From Pseudomonadota bacterium (GTDB taxonomy: Bacteria; Desulfobacterota; Desulfobulbia; Desulfobulbales; SURF-16), in assembly GCA_018816555.1 (NCBI GenBank), contig JAHIVT010000082.1, positions 1 through 35,688 of the forward strand: 35,688 nt of DNA, read 5' to 3'. The notes under the pieces were generated by a model. It was not told where the DNA came from. It saw only the letters and a program-made list of their open reading frames with translations, and searched no databases. The translations under genes were made by a program, and so were the position numbers. Positions 26,455 to 34,295 of this stretch are shown here, piece by piece; position 1 is the first letter of the stretch, and each line of letters begins with the position of its first letter.

Positions 26455-26817
26455 GGCGGAAACTAACAAATCGTCGCAGCGGACGTTTGACCCACCGCCT
26501 ATTTTTGCTGCCGCAAAAACCGCCGCTGCCAATACCGCAGATTCTCCTCAAAACTTGCCTGTAATACGGCAGGGACATGGAGCATTCGAAGTTCTCCATA
26601 AACTGATTATTCCTTCAGCCAGCATGATATACAGAAAAGTAATAATTCTTGTAAAATTGGCTTGTTAAGAAAAAAATATTGGAGTATTGCCGAAATACAG
26701 ATCATGCTCTATCCAAGGCCCGAAATTTTCGGTAAAGAGAAACAATTAGAGCATCCTCCATTTTGAGAAGATATACAGGTCTGCAGAATTACTTGTAGGC
26801 ATAGGAGATCAACAACG
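26455..26817. other. Intergenic gap, no gene seen
   Basis: 363 nt. A GC-rich stretch (26480-26545) follows the stop and begins AACTAACAAATCG, loosely like the left end of an integron attC site, but no matching right half was found. The rest is AT-rich and includes the ribosome site AGGAGA for the next gene. Confidence 0.45.
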
Positions 26818-27669
26818 ATGATAAGTCTGGTATCCCCTGAATACAATTTGGAAACGTTCTGCGATCACATGCGAGGGAAAGACCCTTCGGCTGTCATGGA
26901 GGGCGCTAGTGCGGAGATTAGCTATGCACGCCGTCTCCACCGTGAAGCCACGAAGGACTCTGATTTCCGCAAAGGATCGAGAGGCAGGAAATATTGTGAG
27001 AATCTCCAAAAACTTATCTCGTTGGTTATGAACGGTTCAGTTCCGGCTGGTAGCACCCCTGAATTTCTTACTGCTGTGAAACCGCTCATTCAGCAACTCC
27101 TTCAGAAATGGGAAATTGGAAATCTGCGACAAGTATTCTCTAATCTTCAGGCATCAGAAAGCCTTAGTCTGCCTAAGTCAGTTGATCCGCTTGTTCTCGT
27201 GATTTCGAGAGCTGAGGTTGACGCAATGGATACATCAGCAGCTTTACGTGTGTTGAAAAGACTCACCGAATCGCCAGACACAGCGAGAGAATTCATGGAA
27301 CGTGTTGACATTTCATTCCACGGCTATGATCACACTCAGCAGGAATTGTTTGAGATCCCAGAGGTCCGTAACTTCGTATATCAGCTCGACGAACAGTTCC
27401 CATTCTGGCTCTATTTCTTGTCAAAACGCCATCTCGGGCTTCAGCGTCTTCTTCTATGTTTTTTACCACCGTTCCTTACTGATGATGGGCGGCGAAAAAT
27501 CTTTCCAGAACGGATCAATGATTTACTTACGAAACGATGGTTCCCGGCGTTAAATCATATTTGTGTGTATGTAGGCTTCCCCGAAAACCAGATCGAAGGG
27601 CTTACAGAACGAGCGTTGGCTTATATTACTGATGGCAGGTTCCCTCTTGATGCAGAAGCATTCGCCTAA
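26818..27669 (+). CDS. Soluble orphan protein
   Basis: A 283-aa cytosolic protein. AGGAGA is well placed before the ATG. The N-terminal half is helical and basic; the C-terminal half has a distinctive conserved-looking block, DISFHGYDHTQQELFEIPEV followed by QFPFWLYFLSK. I have a weak impression that this block occurs in bacterial proteins annotated as chlororespiratory-reduction-6-like, with no known function. The stop codon lies within GCCTAAC, an R-box-like heptamer, as is common for integron cassette genes; a full attC site is not visible. Confidence 0.65.
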   Translation: MISLVSPEYNLETFCDHMRGKDPSAVMEGASAEISYARRLHREATKDSDFRKGSRGRKYCENLQKLISLVMNGSVPAGSTPEFLTAVKPLIQQLLQKWEIGNLRQVFSNLQASESLSLPKSVDPLVLVISRAEVDAMDTSAALRVLKRLTESPDTAREFMERVDISFHGYDHTQQELFEIPEVRNFVYQLDEQFPFWLYFLSKRHLGLQRLLLCFLPPFLTDDGRRKIFPERINDLLTKRWFPALNHICVYVGFPENQIEGLTERALAYITDGRFPLDAEAFA

Positions 27670-27800
27670 CAACGGCATCAAATCAGACTATGCGGAGGGT
27701 TAATATTGTCACATCGTATATTCGAGAATATCAATCTATCTTCAGGTTGAGATGCTTATTGTGCCATTCGAAGTCAAATTACTTCCTCTCCGCCCCCAAT

Positions 27801-27818
27801 TTGAAACAGAATAGCGGA
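27801..27818. repeat. 18-bp direct repeat, left copy
   Basis: TTGAAACAGAATAGCGGA, identical to 28613-28630. The two copies bracket the minus-strand membrane-protein gene. Confidence 0.9.
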
Positions 27819-27838
27819 TTTTTGGCATAAAAAGTTGG

Positions 27839-28513
27839 TCATTGGACATTCTGCATTCCCATAATAATAAGAGAACAGACAGGCACCTTTTTTTCGAGTT
27901 GTGGTGGCGACTCATGGAGGAGCCATTCGCTGAATGGACATCCAATTGCCCGCTCATAAAAAATACGAAAATATAAGCTGAGGGTTGGCAGAATTACCCA
28001 AAAAACACTCATCTGGAGAATGAAAAACTTCTTTACGTTGGCATATCGATAGCCGAGTTCATTATTTGTCTCCATGAAGTGTTTTTCGGTGGCAAGTAAT
28101 TCATAATTATTACTTTTGGAAATGGTATCGTCTAGGTTAGATGCAAATTCTCTGCATTGCTGAATAGCTGGTTTAAAATAATTAAATACGTTTTCACTCC
28201 AGTTAAAATCTATACCAATTAACAAAGACAATTCTAGGAAGTCCGTAGCTTTCTTCTCAAATTTCGATTTAGCATCCGTAAATTTTTGCCGGGCTTCTTT
28301 TGCTGGCGATCTTACTTGCAAAGGAAGGCCTAATAAAGCCTGTCCGGCCTTATGGGTTTCCACGAGACAATCAACCAAATCTTCATAGTACCGATTGAAT
28401 TTCAGCAAGGTTTTCCGTCTGTTGATGATTTTTTGTTGAGAAGCTGTTAGCACACCACCCAAAGTTGTACCAACGGCTGCGGAAAATAATATTTGTGCCC
28501 ACTGCAACTTCAT
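27839..28513 (-). CDS. Two-helix membrane protein of unknown function
   Basis: A 224-aa protein. AAGGAGA ends immediately before an ATG at 28519, so the second ATG at 28513 (MKLQWAQIL) has the proper spacing and was chosen. There is one hydrophobic segment at the N-terminus (ILFSAAVGTTLGGVLTA) and one near residue 170 (FFILQMSVFWVILPTLSLYF), separated by about 140 mostly helical, Lys-rich residues that should lie in the cytoplasm. This hairpin-like layout is shared with some membrane-acting defence effectors but is not diagnostic. It is the only gene between two exact 18-bp repeats. Confidence 0.65.
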   Translation of the reverse strand: MKLQWAQILFSAAVGTTLGGVLTASQQKIINRRKTLLKFNRYYEDLVDCLVETHKAGQALLGLPLQVRSPAKEARQKFTDAKSKFEKKATDFLELSLLIGIDFNWSENVFNYFKPAIQQCREFASNLDDTISKSNNYELLATEKHFMETNNELGYRYANVKKFFILQMSVFWVILPTLSLYFRIFYERAIGCPFSEWLLHESPPQLEKKVPVCSLIIMGMQNVQ

Positions 28514-28612
28514 ACCCATTCTCCTTTATCACCAAAACTCGTTTCAGAAAGGAATTATCCTATATCATTATGTTAATCAAGGATGGACATAAAAGATTTA
28601 AAATTCTTCCGC

Positions 28613-28630
28613 TTGAAACAGAATAGCGGA
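28613..28630. repeat. 18-bp direct repeat, right copy
   Basis: Identical to 27801-27818; see that entry. Confidence 0.9.
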
Positions 28631-28979
28631 AAATGCAATCACCTCCCCGGTGAACTGCAGCCCGAACTGCCCGGCGCTGGTCTCAAAGTCCGGAAATCTG
28701 ATTGCAGAAATCGAATGCCGGCAGCGACCTGGGCGAACTAAATGCAATCAAAAAGTCGATTGCCGGCAACCTGGCCAGCTGCAGACTGATTGCATGCGCT
28801 TCCTACCTACGTATACTCAAGCGAATTCTTTACTGCTTAATATTGGCAATTCTAATCTCCGATTGTATAACTGTCTGAATGATTCACACAGAAACAAATA
28901 TATTGTGCCGCAGATGGTCTTTCAGGGCCTGAATGTAGGTCAAAAGGCCGGTGAATGTGGCAAGGTTTACGTGAATTAC

Positions 28980-29013
28980 CGATTTCCCGGAATTAAAGAT
29001 ATAGAAAGTGAGG
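28980..29013 (+). repeat. 34-bp leader repeat, left copy (includes ribosome site)
   Basis: Matches 30215-30248 at 29 of 34 positions (starts CGATTTCCC, ends AGTGAGG). The left copy contains the ribosome site of the TPR-type gene; the right copy lies just after that gene's terminator. Confidence 0.8.
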
Positions 29014-29023
29014 TGGAATTACC

Positions 29024-30133
29024 ATGAAGAAAAATCTCTTGGTTTCAATGTTGATCGGTTTGATGCTTTGTGCGTCTCCTGTCTTTGCCGGGTTTCTCGG
29101 CAGCGGCGTTGTAGATAACGCCCAAAAACTGTTTGATAAAACCGACTATGAGATGACGATTAACGTCATTAATGGAGGCTTGAGAGACGGCAAGATTGAT
29201 GACAGTGAAATGGGTAAGGCCTATAAACTTTTAGGTCAGGCCTATGAGAAAATCGGCCACAATTCTGATGCCAAAAAGGCCTATCGCCAAGCAGTAGTTG
29301 CAGAGGGTACGAGTTATCGTTCCGGACAAACAATTTTGAATCTTGATACCAGAAATCTGGAAGAAATTTTCCCAAAACTGATGGAGATGGCGAAAAGCAA
29401 TAATCAGCTAAAAGCAAACTATGGCGCCGACATTGCCCAACTTGCTCAAAAAGAGCTGAACGCCGGAGATATTGATGATGCCGAAAAACTCTATAACTAT
29501 TCCTTGCGGATTGATCCAAATCCAGCAAGACAAAAAGAAACTTTTGACCGATTTTTTGAAATCGGAAAACAGAAAAAAGGCAAGGAAGCTGAAAAATACG
29601 CCGACAAGGCAATAAAGTTTGCTTCTACTCCGGAAGAGAATGAAAAAACCGGAAATCTTTATCTGCGGTCGGCCACGGAAATTTGGCCGGATGAAGATTA
29701 TGTGGCCGTCAAAAACAAGGCCATTCCGCTGGTCGGAATTAAACATACGAAGGAGGTTTTCCCAGATCCTGAGATTGTTACGGTTTTTGAAAAAACCTTT
29801 AAGTGGAGTGATTCATTCGATGAATTTGGATCATTTTACGCCTTTACATTTGGAAAGGATGACGTTAAGGTCGGCGACCTAGTTAAGGTGGTTGGAAAAA
29901 TTAAAAATCAAACCTCCTACTCAGGCAATGAAATAGGTGTTTACAATGGCAAAGATGTTTTTCCGGAATGGCATATGAGTAAAAATGGAATTATTTCTCA
30001 TGAGATATTAGTTGTACAACCTGGCATAAAATACTTAATCTGCACTAACAGCAGAAAAGACGTTGTTGTGACTGTAGAAGTAATTCGAAAAGTACTAACC
30101 CCACCAGTCACAAAAAAAAATTTATTTAAATAA
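29024..30133 (+). CDS. Exported protein with TPR-like helical repeats
   Basis: A 369-aa protein with a signal peptide (MKKNLLVSMLIGLMLCASPV, cleavage after VFA) and a strong ribosome site GAGGTGG. Residues about 30-210 form helical pairs of TPR/Sel1 type (MGKAYKLLGQAYEKIGHNSD, DDAEKLYNYSLRIDPNPAR, EKYADKAIKFASTPEENEK). The C-terminal 150 residues are beta-rich (DVKVGDLVKVVGKIKNQTSY) and end in a basic tail. It is probably periplasmic and mediates protein contacts; no enzyme motif. It has its own terminator, so it is a single-gene unit. Confidence 0.75.
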   Translation: MKKNLLVSMLIGLMLCASPVFAGFLGSGVVDNAQKLFDKTDYEMTINVINGGLRDGKIDDSEMGKAYKLLGQAYEKIGHNSDAKKAYRQAVVAEGTSYRSGQTILNLDTRNLEEIFPKLMEMAKSNNQLKANYGADIAQLAQKELNAGDIDDAEKLYNYSLRIDPNPARQKETFDRFFEIGKQKKGKEAEKYADKAIKFASTPEENEKTGNLYLRSATEIWPDEDYVAVKNKAIPLVGIKHTKEVFPDPEIVTVFEKTFKWSDSFDEFGSFYAFTFGKDDVKVGDLVKVVGKIKNQTSYSGNEIGVYNGKDVFPEWHMSKNGIISHEILVVQPGIKYLICTNSRKDVVVTVEVIRKVLTPPVTKKNLFK

Positions 30134-30184
30134 ATGATATTCCCCATCAGTTTGCGGGTGATTCATTTTTCAAAAATTTTAACC

Positions 30185-30212
30185 AGGGAATAGTTATGCA
30201 CTATTCCCTTTT
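30185..30212 (+). terminator. Rho-independent terminator after the TPR-type gene
   Basis: AGGGAATAG (30185-30193) pairs with CTATTCCCT (30201-30209) over loop TTATGCA, then T residues to 30212. Confidence 0.85.
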
Positions 30213-30214
30213 AT

Positions 30215-30248
30215 CGATTTCCCAGAATTGGAGTTATAGGAAGTGAGG
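30215..30248 (+). repeat. 34-bp leader repeat, right copy
   Basis: 29/34 match to 28980-29013. No start codon follows at the expected spacing, so this looks like the leader of a lost gene or a recombination scar. The gap to the antitoxin gene (30249-30436) shows no gene. Confidence 0.75.
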
Positions 30249-30436
30249 GTGTAACAATTATTAATAAACTTAAAATATCACATAACCAGCCGCTACTTAA
30301 CATGGATTGCGGGAACAGCACCGCAACCAGTGAGCTTATCGTTCAGGGTTTAAGATTGCCACATCGAATTTACTTGTTTTTCATCATTTCCAAATCTTTG
30401 GATGTCTACTGTCGACATCGCTCTTTTGAAACAACT

Positions 30437-30733
30437 TCAGGCGACAAGTTCTTCCACTCCATCTCGAAAAACGGCCCGCACTTCGAGATGACCACCAAGG
30501 GCCTCAACATAGCGCTGCAGCACGCTTAACGTTATATTAGGGCGCCGTTCAAGCTCAGAAAGAGCTGATTGTGACAGTCCCATTGAAGCGGCAAGCTCTT
30601 TCTGGGTGATATTATGGGCTTTACGCACCTGCTGCAGGCGGAGCGCGGCAACTTTTTCCTGTGCTTTCCGGCGTACTTCATCCCTTTGTTCTGGAGAAAA
30701 TTTTTCCTGCATGATTTGGTCGAGCGTTTTCAT
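30437..30733 (-). CDS. higA: HigA-type XRE antitoxin
   Basis: A 98-aa protein with a helix-turn-helix (ITQKELAASMGLSQSALSEL) at about residues 42-61, typical of Xre/HigA2 antitoxins that neutralise the toxin and repress the operon. The frame is open to 30787, but the ATG at 30733 has an ideal AAGGAGAT before it. It lies 10 nt after the toxin stop, in the toxin-first order typical of higBA. Confidence 0.9.
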   Translation of the reverse strand: MKTLDQIMQEKFSPEQRDEVRRKAQEKVAALRLQQVRKAHNITQKELAASMGLSQSALSELERRPNITLSVLQRYVEALGGHLEVRAVFRDGVEELVA

Positions 30734-30743
30734 GACGATCTCC

Positions 30744-31100
30744 TTATTTTTTCTCAATACTCTGAAGATACTCAGCAAAAAGCTCATCAGCTTCAGCGAC
30801 TAACCGTTTGTAGAATCTTGCTTGATCCTTCCCTTTTTTGTCGCCACCATTGAGGATCACGGCCTGGCGATGGATGTCGAAGACAAAAAGGCTCCTGTAG
30901 ACATGGCCGGAAACTTTGGTTCGCAATTCCTTCATATTGGAAAACCGTGAACCTTTCACCTGATCAACATAGGGACGGCCAAGTGATGGACCCATTTGGG
31001 CTAATACTTGAAGATCCGTAGCGATGGCTATTTTCTCCTTTTCAAGAAGGTGATCAAACCAGGCTTCATACGCATCAGTGAAAATAATGGTCCATTCCAT
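30744..31100 (-). CDS. higB: HigB/RelE-superfamily toxin (phage Gp49-like)
   Basis: A 118-aa RelE-fold protein, expected to cleave mRNA at the ribosome. Family markers are FSNMKELRTKVSGHVYRSLF, followed by VILNGGDKKGKDQARFYKRL and a helical tail (AEADELFAEYL), as in Gp49-like HigB toxins. It precedes the antitoxin gene. The region directly upstream (31101-31122) is very AT-rich, with GTATA and TATAC ends, a plausible promoter/operator for HigA autoregulation. Confidence 0.88.
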   Translation of the reverse strand: MEWTIIFTDAYEAWFDHLLEKEKIAIATDLQVLAQMGPSLGRPYVDQVKGSRFSNMKELRTKVSGHVYRSLFVFDIHRQAVILNGGDKKGKDQARFYKRLVAEADELFAEYLQSIEKK

Positions 31101-31245
31101 GTATAAAATATAACATATATACGATATTCAGGCAAGCCGGGAAACTACATCAAAGAAAAATCGGCTTCCTGAAAAGATAAAAAACTTCTTTTCAAAAGCA
31201 GCATGGGAGGAGGTCCCGCTATTTCCTCCTCCCTCTATTTGTCTC

Positions 31246-32083
31246 TTACCCATAAAGCGTTTCAATCCACCTGATTGCTTCTGAATCATTCACCTTGCCG
31301 AGATATCTCTGAGTCGTTGATAAATCCGCGTGCCGGAGAATTACTTTGCTGACAATTTCAATTGGGGTGCCGGATCTCGATGCATAAGTCGCAGCATGAC
31401 GTCTGAGATCATGAGGGCGCAATTCAATATCGACAAGTTTCCCTGCTTTCTTGACCATCGACCAGGCAGCAACATAAGAGATCGGGAAAATGCGATCAGT
31501 TAACACGATATTCTTGGCTTTAACGTAGTCGTTTAACCTTACCAATATTTTTCGCGGAACATAAACCGTCTCTCCAGTTCTGCCGCTTTTAGGGTTCTGG
31601 ATGGTCAGCGATCTTTCCTGAATATCACAGGGCTTGAGGTTCAAAACTTCCCCTATTCTCATCCCGCCCCTCGCCATGAGCTCCAGAATTAGTCTGTTCC
31701 GAGAGTTCATGGTGCGAAAGATAATTTCATCAACCGTCTCTTTATCAACGATTTGCCATTGGATGGCATGAGGTCGCTTGAATATTTTTTTGATAACCGA
31801 AGTATTACAGGGGTTGGTCAACGCCGGCATGGCGGTGTTGATGCTGAAATTGTAAAAAGATGCGAGAACCGAGTAACGATTTCTTTTGGTCGCCTGCTTA
31901 TTGTTCTTGGTGACTGATAAAAGGAATGCCAGGACTTCCTCATGAGAGATGCTGGCCAGATCACGTTTACCGAATTGGGCTGTGAAACGGTGGAGAACAA
32001 ACTCACAGGTCTTGACGGTATTTTTTTTTGGAATTGGACCGGTGATACTGCAAATGAAAATCGACCGCTTGAGAAACTTTCAT
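31246..32083 (-). pseudogene. Frameshifted tyrosine recombinase/integrase
   Basis: A 278-aa recombinase if one base is skipped. A strong AGGAGGT precedes ATG 32083 (MKVSQAVDFHLQYHRSNSKK). At a run of nine A (plus strand T9, 32021-32029) the frame breaks and ends at 32003; the other frame continues NTVKTCEFVLHRFTAQFGKR (core-binding domain) into the catalytic domain. Catalytic residues are all present: Arg in GGMRIGEVL, His-x-x-Arg in RPHDLRRHAATYA, His in LRHADLSTTQ and Tyr in QRYLG. It resembles short Xer-like or transposon recombinases, not IntI. Either a fresh pseudogene, a sequencing error, or expression by slippage at the A-run. Confidence 0.85.
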
Positions 32084-32458
32084 AGTACACCTCCTGAATT
32101 TATGGGAAAGCGGGAAACACCTTTACTTGATCATACCAAAAAAGAAAAATTTGGTGGTTGAAAGACGGCTGGCCATCTCAGGAAACACCTTCAGTTGCTT
32201 GCTAATTGGTGAATCTATGGTTGGCAGACCTAATCTCTGATTTTTCACTCCATCTTCCTCCGGACGATGCCTCGCGTAATTGCCCTTGCTTTCGGCTATT
32301 ATTTGTGCTCCTTCCTTACGAGAAGAACAGGGCTTACATGCAGGGGAACTTTACCCCATAAGATCATGCCTGTGCCAGGCGTACAATATCGTTTTTAGCC
32401 GACGATCGGACCTCGCTCGACTGAAGCAAAACGTTCGAAGGAGTATGTATTACATACC
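32084..32458. other. Intergenic gap with stem-forming sequence
   Basis: 375 nt between divergent genes and no credible gene. 32270-32400 has several short stems, for example GGGG-aacttta-CCCC near 32343 and GCCTG-TGC-CAGGC near 32369. The gap ends in a perfect dyad GTATGTA-T-TACATAC (32443-32457) that directly precedes the next start. Confidence 0.5.
32443..32457. promoter_or_regulatory. Palindrome at the start of the small HTH-like gene
   Basis: GTATGTATTACATAC, 7-bp arms around one T, touches the start codon at 32459. It also spells a five-codon ORF (MYYIP) whose stop overlaps that ATG as ATGA. It could be an operator for autoregulation or a coupling leader. Confidence 0.5.
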
Positions 32459-32740
32459 ATGATTAAGACGAACAAAAGGAATAAGGAAATAGCGATTGCT
32501 GTATTAAGGGGTGAGACTTACCAGGTGGTAGCCATCCGACACGATATTACGTGGGAGCGAGTTTTTCAGATAACGCGAAAGCTGTGTTTATATGTTGAGG
32601 ATACTGACCAACATGACATCAAGAAATTTAGAGCAAAAGCCAATGAAATTATTCCAAGGATCGAAGCTCTCCCTGAGACAAAAGGCCTTGAGCAGGCACA
32701 ATTTTTATGGAAACATGGAATGCGTATATACGACCAATAA
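32459..32740 (+). CDS. Small HTH-like protein
   Basis: A 93-aa basic protein. Residues 8-45 (KEIAIAVLRGETYQVVAIRH followed by ITWERVFQITRKLC) have the spacing of a helix-turn-helix like sigma-70 region 4 or resolvase tails; the C-terminal half is helical. AAGGAG lies upstream but about 15 nt from the ATG, longer than normal; an overlapping five-codon leader may assist initiation. It is probably a DNA-binding regulator, and the palindrome at its start suggests autoregulation. It faces away from the recombinase gene. Confidence 0.55.
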   Translation: MIKTNKRNKEIAIAVLRGETYQVVAIRHDITWERVFQITRKLCLYVEDTDQHDIKKFRAKANEIIPRIEALPETKGLEQAQFLWKHGMRIYDQ

Positions 32741-33180
32741 GGTGCTAATCATATATCGAGAATAATTTGAGATGCTGAAATTGGACATATTGGACCGCGC
32801 GAAGGTAAGCACTCACTTGGGAAGGTTTGTACCGACAAGGTTAAAGGTGTGCCCTTCGCGTCTTAGGTTCTTTTCTCTCCAAAATTGTGAGCAGAGCTGT
32901 CTGAGAATGCTCAGGAAACATCTTAAGTTCTGGGAAGCCTTCCAGATCTTAACCTTCCTATTCCACATCTCAATCATACTGTTTAGTAATTCAAAAAAAA
33001 CACGTCATATTTTCCTTGCAAAGTATTGCACCTGATAGAATAGTGGCATTGTTGGGGTTGGAAGTATTGACTTTTTTGTGCGGATAAAAGCCAAAAGAGG
33101 ACTTGACCCCTTTCTTCAGTTTTCTTTAGTCGACTTAAAATAGCTGATAACTCGTTAGGCTCTTATAGACAATAATCGTA
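32741..33180. other. Intergenic gap, no gene seen
   Basis: 440 nt. One open frame (32772-33035) lacks a ribosome site and family likeness. Near 33098 the sequence GGACTTGACCCCTTTC resembles the conserved tails seen near REP-type elements; otherwise no structure stands out. Confidence 0.45.
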
Positions 33181-33879
33181 ATGAGAAAAGATAACCTCAA
33201 TAGACCAGTCTGGCGTTATATGAACTTTGCCAAATTTGTTTGGACGATACAGAACAAGTGTCTATGGTTGTCCCGTTCTGATTTATTAGGTGATCCTTGG
33301 GAAATAAGTCTTACTGGTGAACAACTACAGCATGTAATCGATCGTCATCCAATTACTCCTATAGGTGAAATGTCCAAAGAAACTGCATACGAAAGGGCAA
33401 AAAGGATTATCAACCTATGGAGAAATAATACATTTATTAATTGTTGGAATATGTCTCGCCATGAATCAAATGCGTTATGGAAAATTTATTGTAAAGGTAC
33501 AGATGGCGTCGTACTTCAAACAACATATGAAAAATTAAATTTGATTAAGGGCCAGTATTCACTGCATGAGGTTACTTACCAGAAACCAGGTAGCAATAAG
33601 AAGACGCCTACTCACGCTGACCTTGCAACCAAAAAACGTCCAGTGTTTAGCTATGAGGAAGAGGTACGAATAATTTATTTCGATGAAAACAACGAAACTG
33701 GAGCAACAAATGGTGCTCGATTAAAGTTTGATTTTGATCATCTCATTGAGTCAGTAGTAGTTCATCCAGAAGCAGACATAGCTTTTTTTGATACTGTCAA
33801 AACTGTTGTAGACACTTATGCCCCAAATTTCACGGGTAGAGTTGAGTGGTCAGACATGAAGTTAAGTCCACCTTTTTAA
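33181..33879 (+). CDS. DUF2971-type protein
   Basis: A 232-aa protein with the layout of the DUF2971 family: an opening WRYMNFAKFVWTIQNKCLWL, then LGDPWEISL (the fnDPfE block), then NCWNMSRHESNALWKIYCKG followed by GVVLQTTYEKL, and a later KRPVFSYEEEVRI. The biochemical role of the family is unknown; members are frequent in defence islands and mobile elements. No ribosome site is obvious before the ATG. The stop is followed by GCCTAAC at 33892, again reminiscent of a cassette end. Confidence 0.75.
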   Translation: MRKDNLNRPVWRYMNFAKFVWTIQNKCLWLSRSDLLGDPWEISLTGEQLQHVIDRHPITPIGEMSKETAYERAKRIINLWRNNTFINCWNMSRHESNALWKIYCKGTDGVVLQTTYEKLNLIKGQYSLHEVTYQKPGSNKKTPTHADLATKKRPVFSYEEEVRIIYFDENNETGATNGARLKFDFDHLIESVVVHPEADIAFFDTVKTVVDTYAPNFTGRVEWSDMKLSPPF

Positions 33880-34168
33880 AATAAAATGTAGCCTAACCAA
33901 TAAGGATTGATGCGACATGTCGTTAGTCGCTTTCAATCCTTTGTTCAAGGAGCCGCATGCTCCTGGCGTGATTATTGCTATAAGGGTATTGCTTCGAAGG
34001 AGATCGTGGTGCAGGAAGTAAGTAAGTTAATTGCTACAATATTGGGTAGATAGTAGGCATTTGGTGAGCGAATAGTGAGCCATCATAAAAAGCACAATAA
34101 AGGGAAGGCGGCCGCAAAATCAAGGCTAAATTGAATGGAAGCCAGTTTTTCTGCCGCGAAGCGGCTTA
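33880..34168. other. Gap upstream of the attC-like hairpin
   Basis: A dyad AAGGATTGA (about 33902-33910) / TCAATCCTT (about 33943) follows the DUF2971 stop. Further on is a small GC stem GCCGC-gaa-GCGGC (34153-34165). No gene. Confidence 0.5.
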
Positions 34169-34262
34169 CTTGAACCAGCGGGTCAGCCTGACCGCGTGAA
34201 TGGCGGCGGCGCTTACGCGGCAAGTGCAGGTGGCGCGGTCAGGTTACCCGAAATCGTTAAAG
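34169..34262. repeat. attC-like imperfect hairpin upstream of the caspase gene
   Basis: Nested inverted arms: CTTGAAC (34169-34175) with GTTAAAG (34256-34262), 6 of 7 paired; CGGGT (34179-34183) with ACCCG (34246-34250); CCTGACCGCG (34187-34196) with CGCGGTCAGG (34234-34243); 37-nt loop. The bulges are unequal (CAG/AAATC and CAG/TT). Outer AAC/GTT boxes, short spacers and extrahelical bases are how integron attC sites are built, but the right box GTTAAAG misses the GTTRRRY consensus at the last base. Confidence 0.6.
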
Positions 34263-34295
34263 CTTTAGTCCTTATTGAGCGTGGAGATCTGAAAA

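Larger units (their letters stand above)
28514..29023. other. Intergenic gap with repeats
   Basis: About 510 nt. It holds the right copy of the 18-bp repeat and then a GC-richer stretch (28640-28800) with imperfect duplicates of TCGATTGCCGGCAACCTGG about 50 nt apart and two CTGATTGCA boxes. A GTG-started open frame (28650-29027) crosses these repeats and overlaps the next start, but its composition is not protein-like. The last 45 nt include the ribosome site GAGGTGG. Confidence 0.5.

Noticed and set aside
27664-27720. GCCTAAC at the stop of the 283-aa gene (also at 33892 after the DUF2971-type gene) as full attC sites
   Set aside because: The left box fits RYYYAAC, but no complementary GTTRRRY half with a foldable stem was found downstream; only 34169-34262 folds convincingly.
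28650-29027. 125-codon GTG-started frame before the TPR-type gene
   Set aside because: No ribosome site, runs across short DNA repeats, and the residue composition is not protein-like; the 4-nt overlap with the next gene is probably fortuitous.
30302-30529. 75-codon plus-strand frame
   Set aside because: Overlaps the well-supported antitoxin gene on the other strand.
31246-32083. The recombinase as an integron integrase (IntI)
   Set aside because: It lacks the additional IntI-specific segment and its PHDLRRHAATYA box resembles short Xer-like recombinases.
32772-33035. 87-codon open frame
   Set aside because: No ribosome site, no family likeness, AT-rich random composition.
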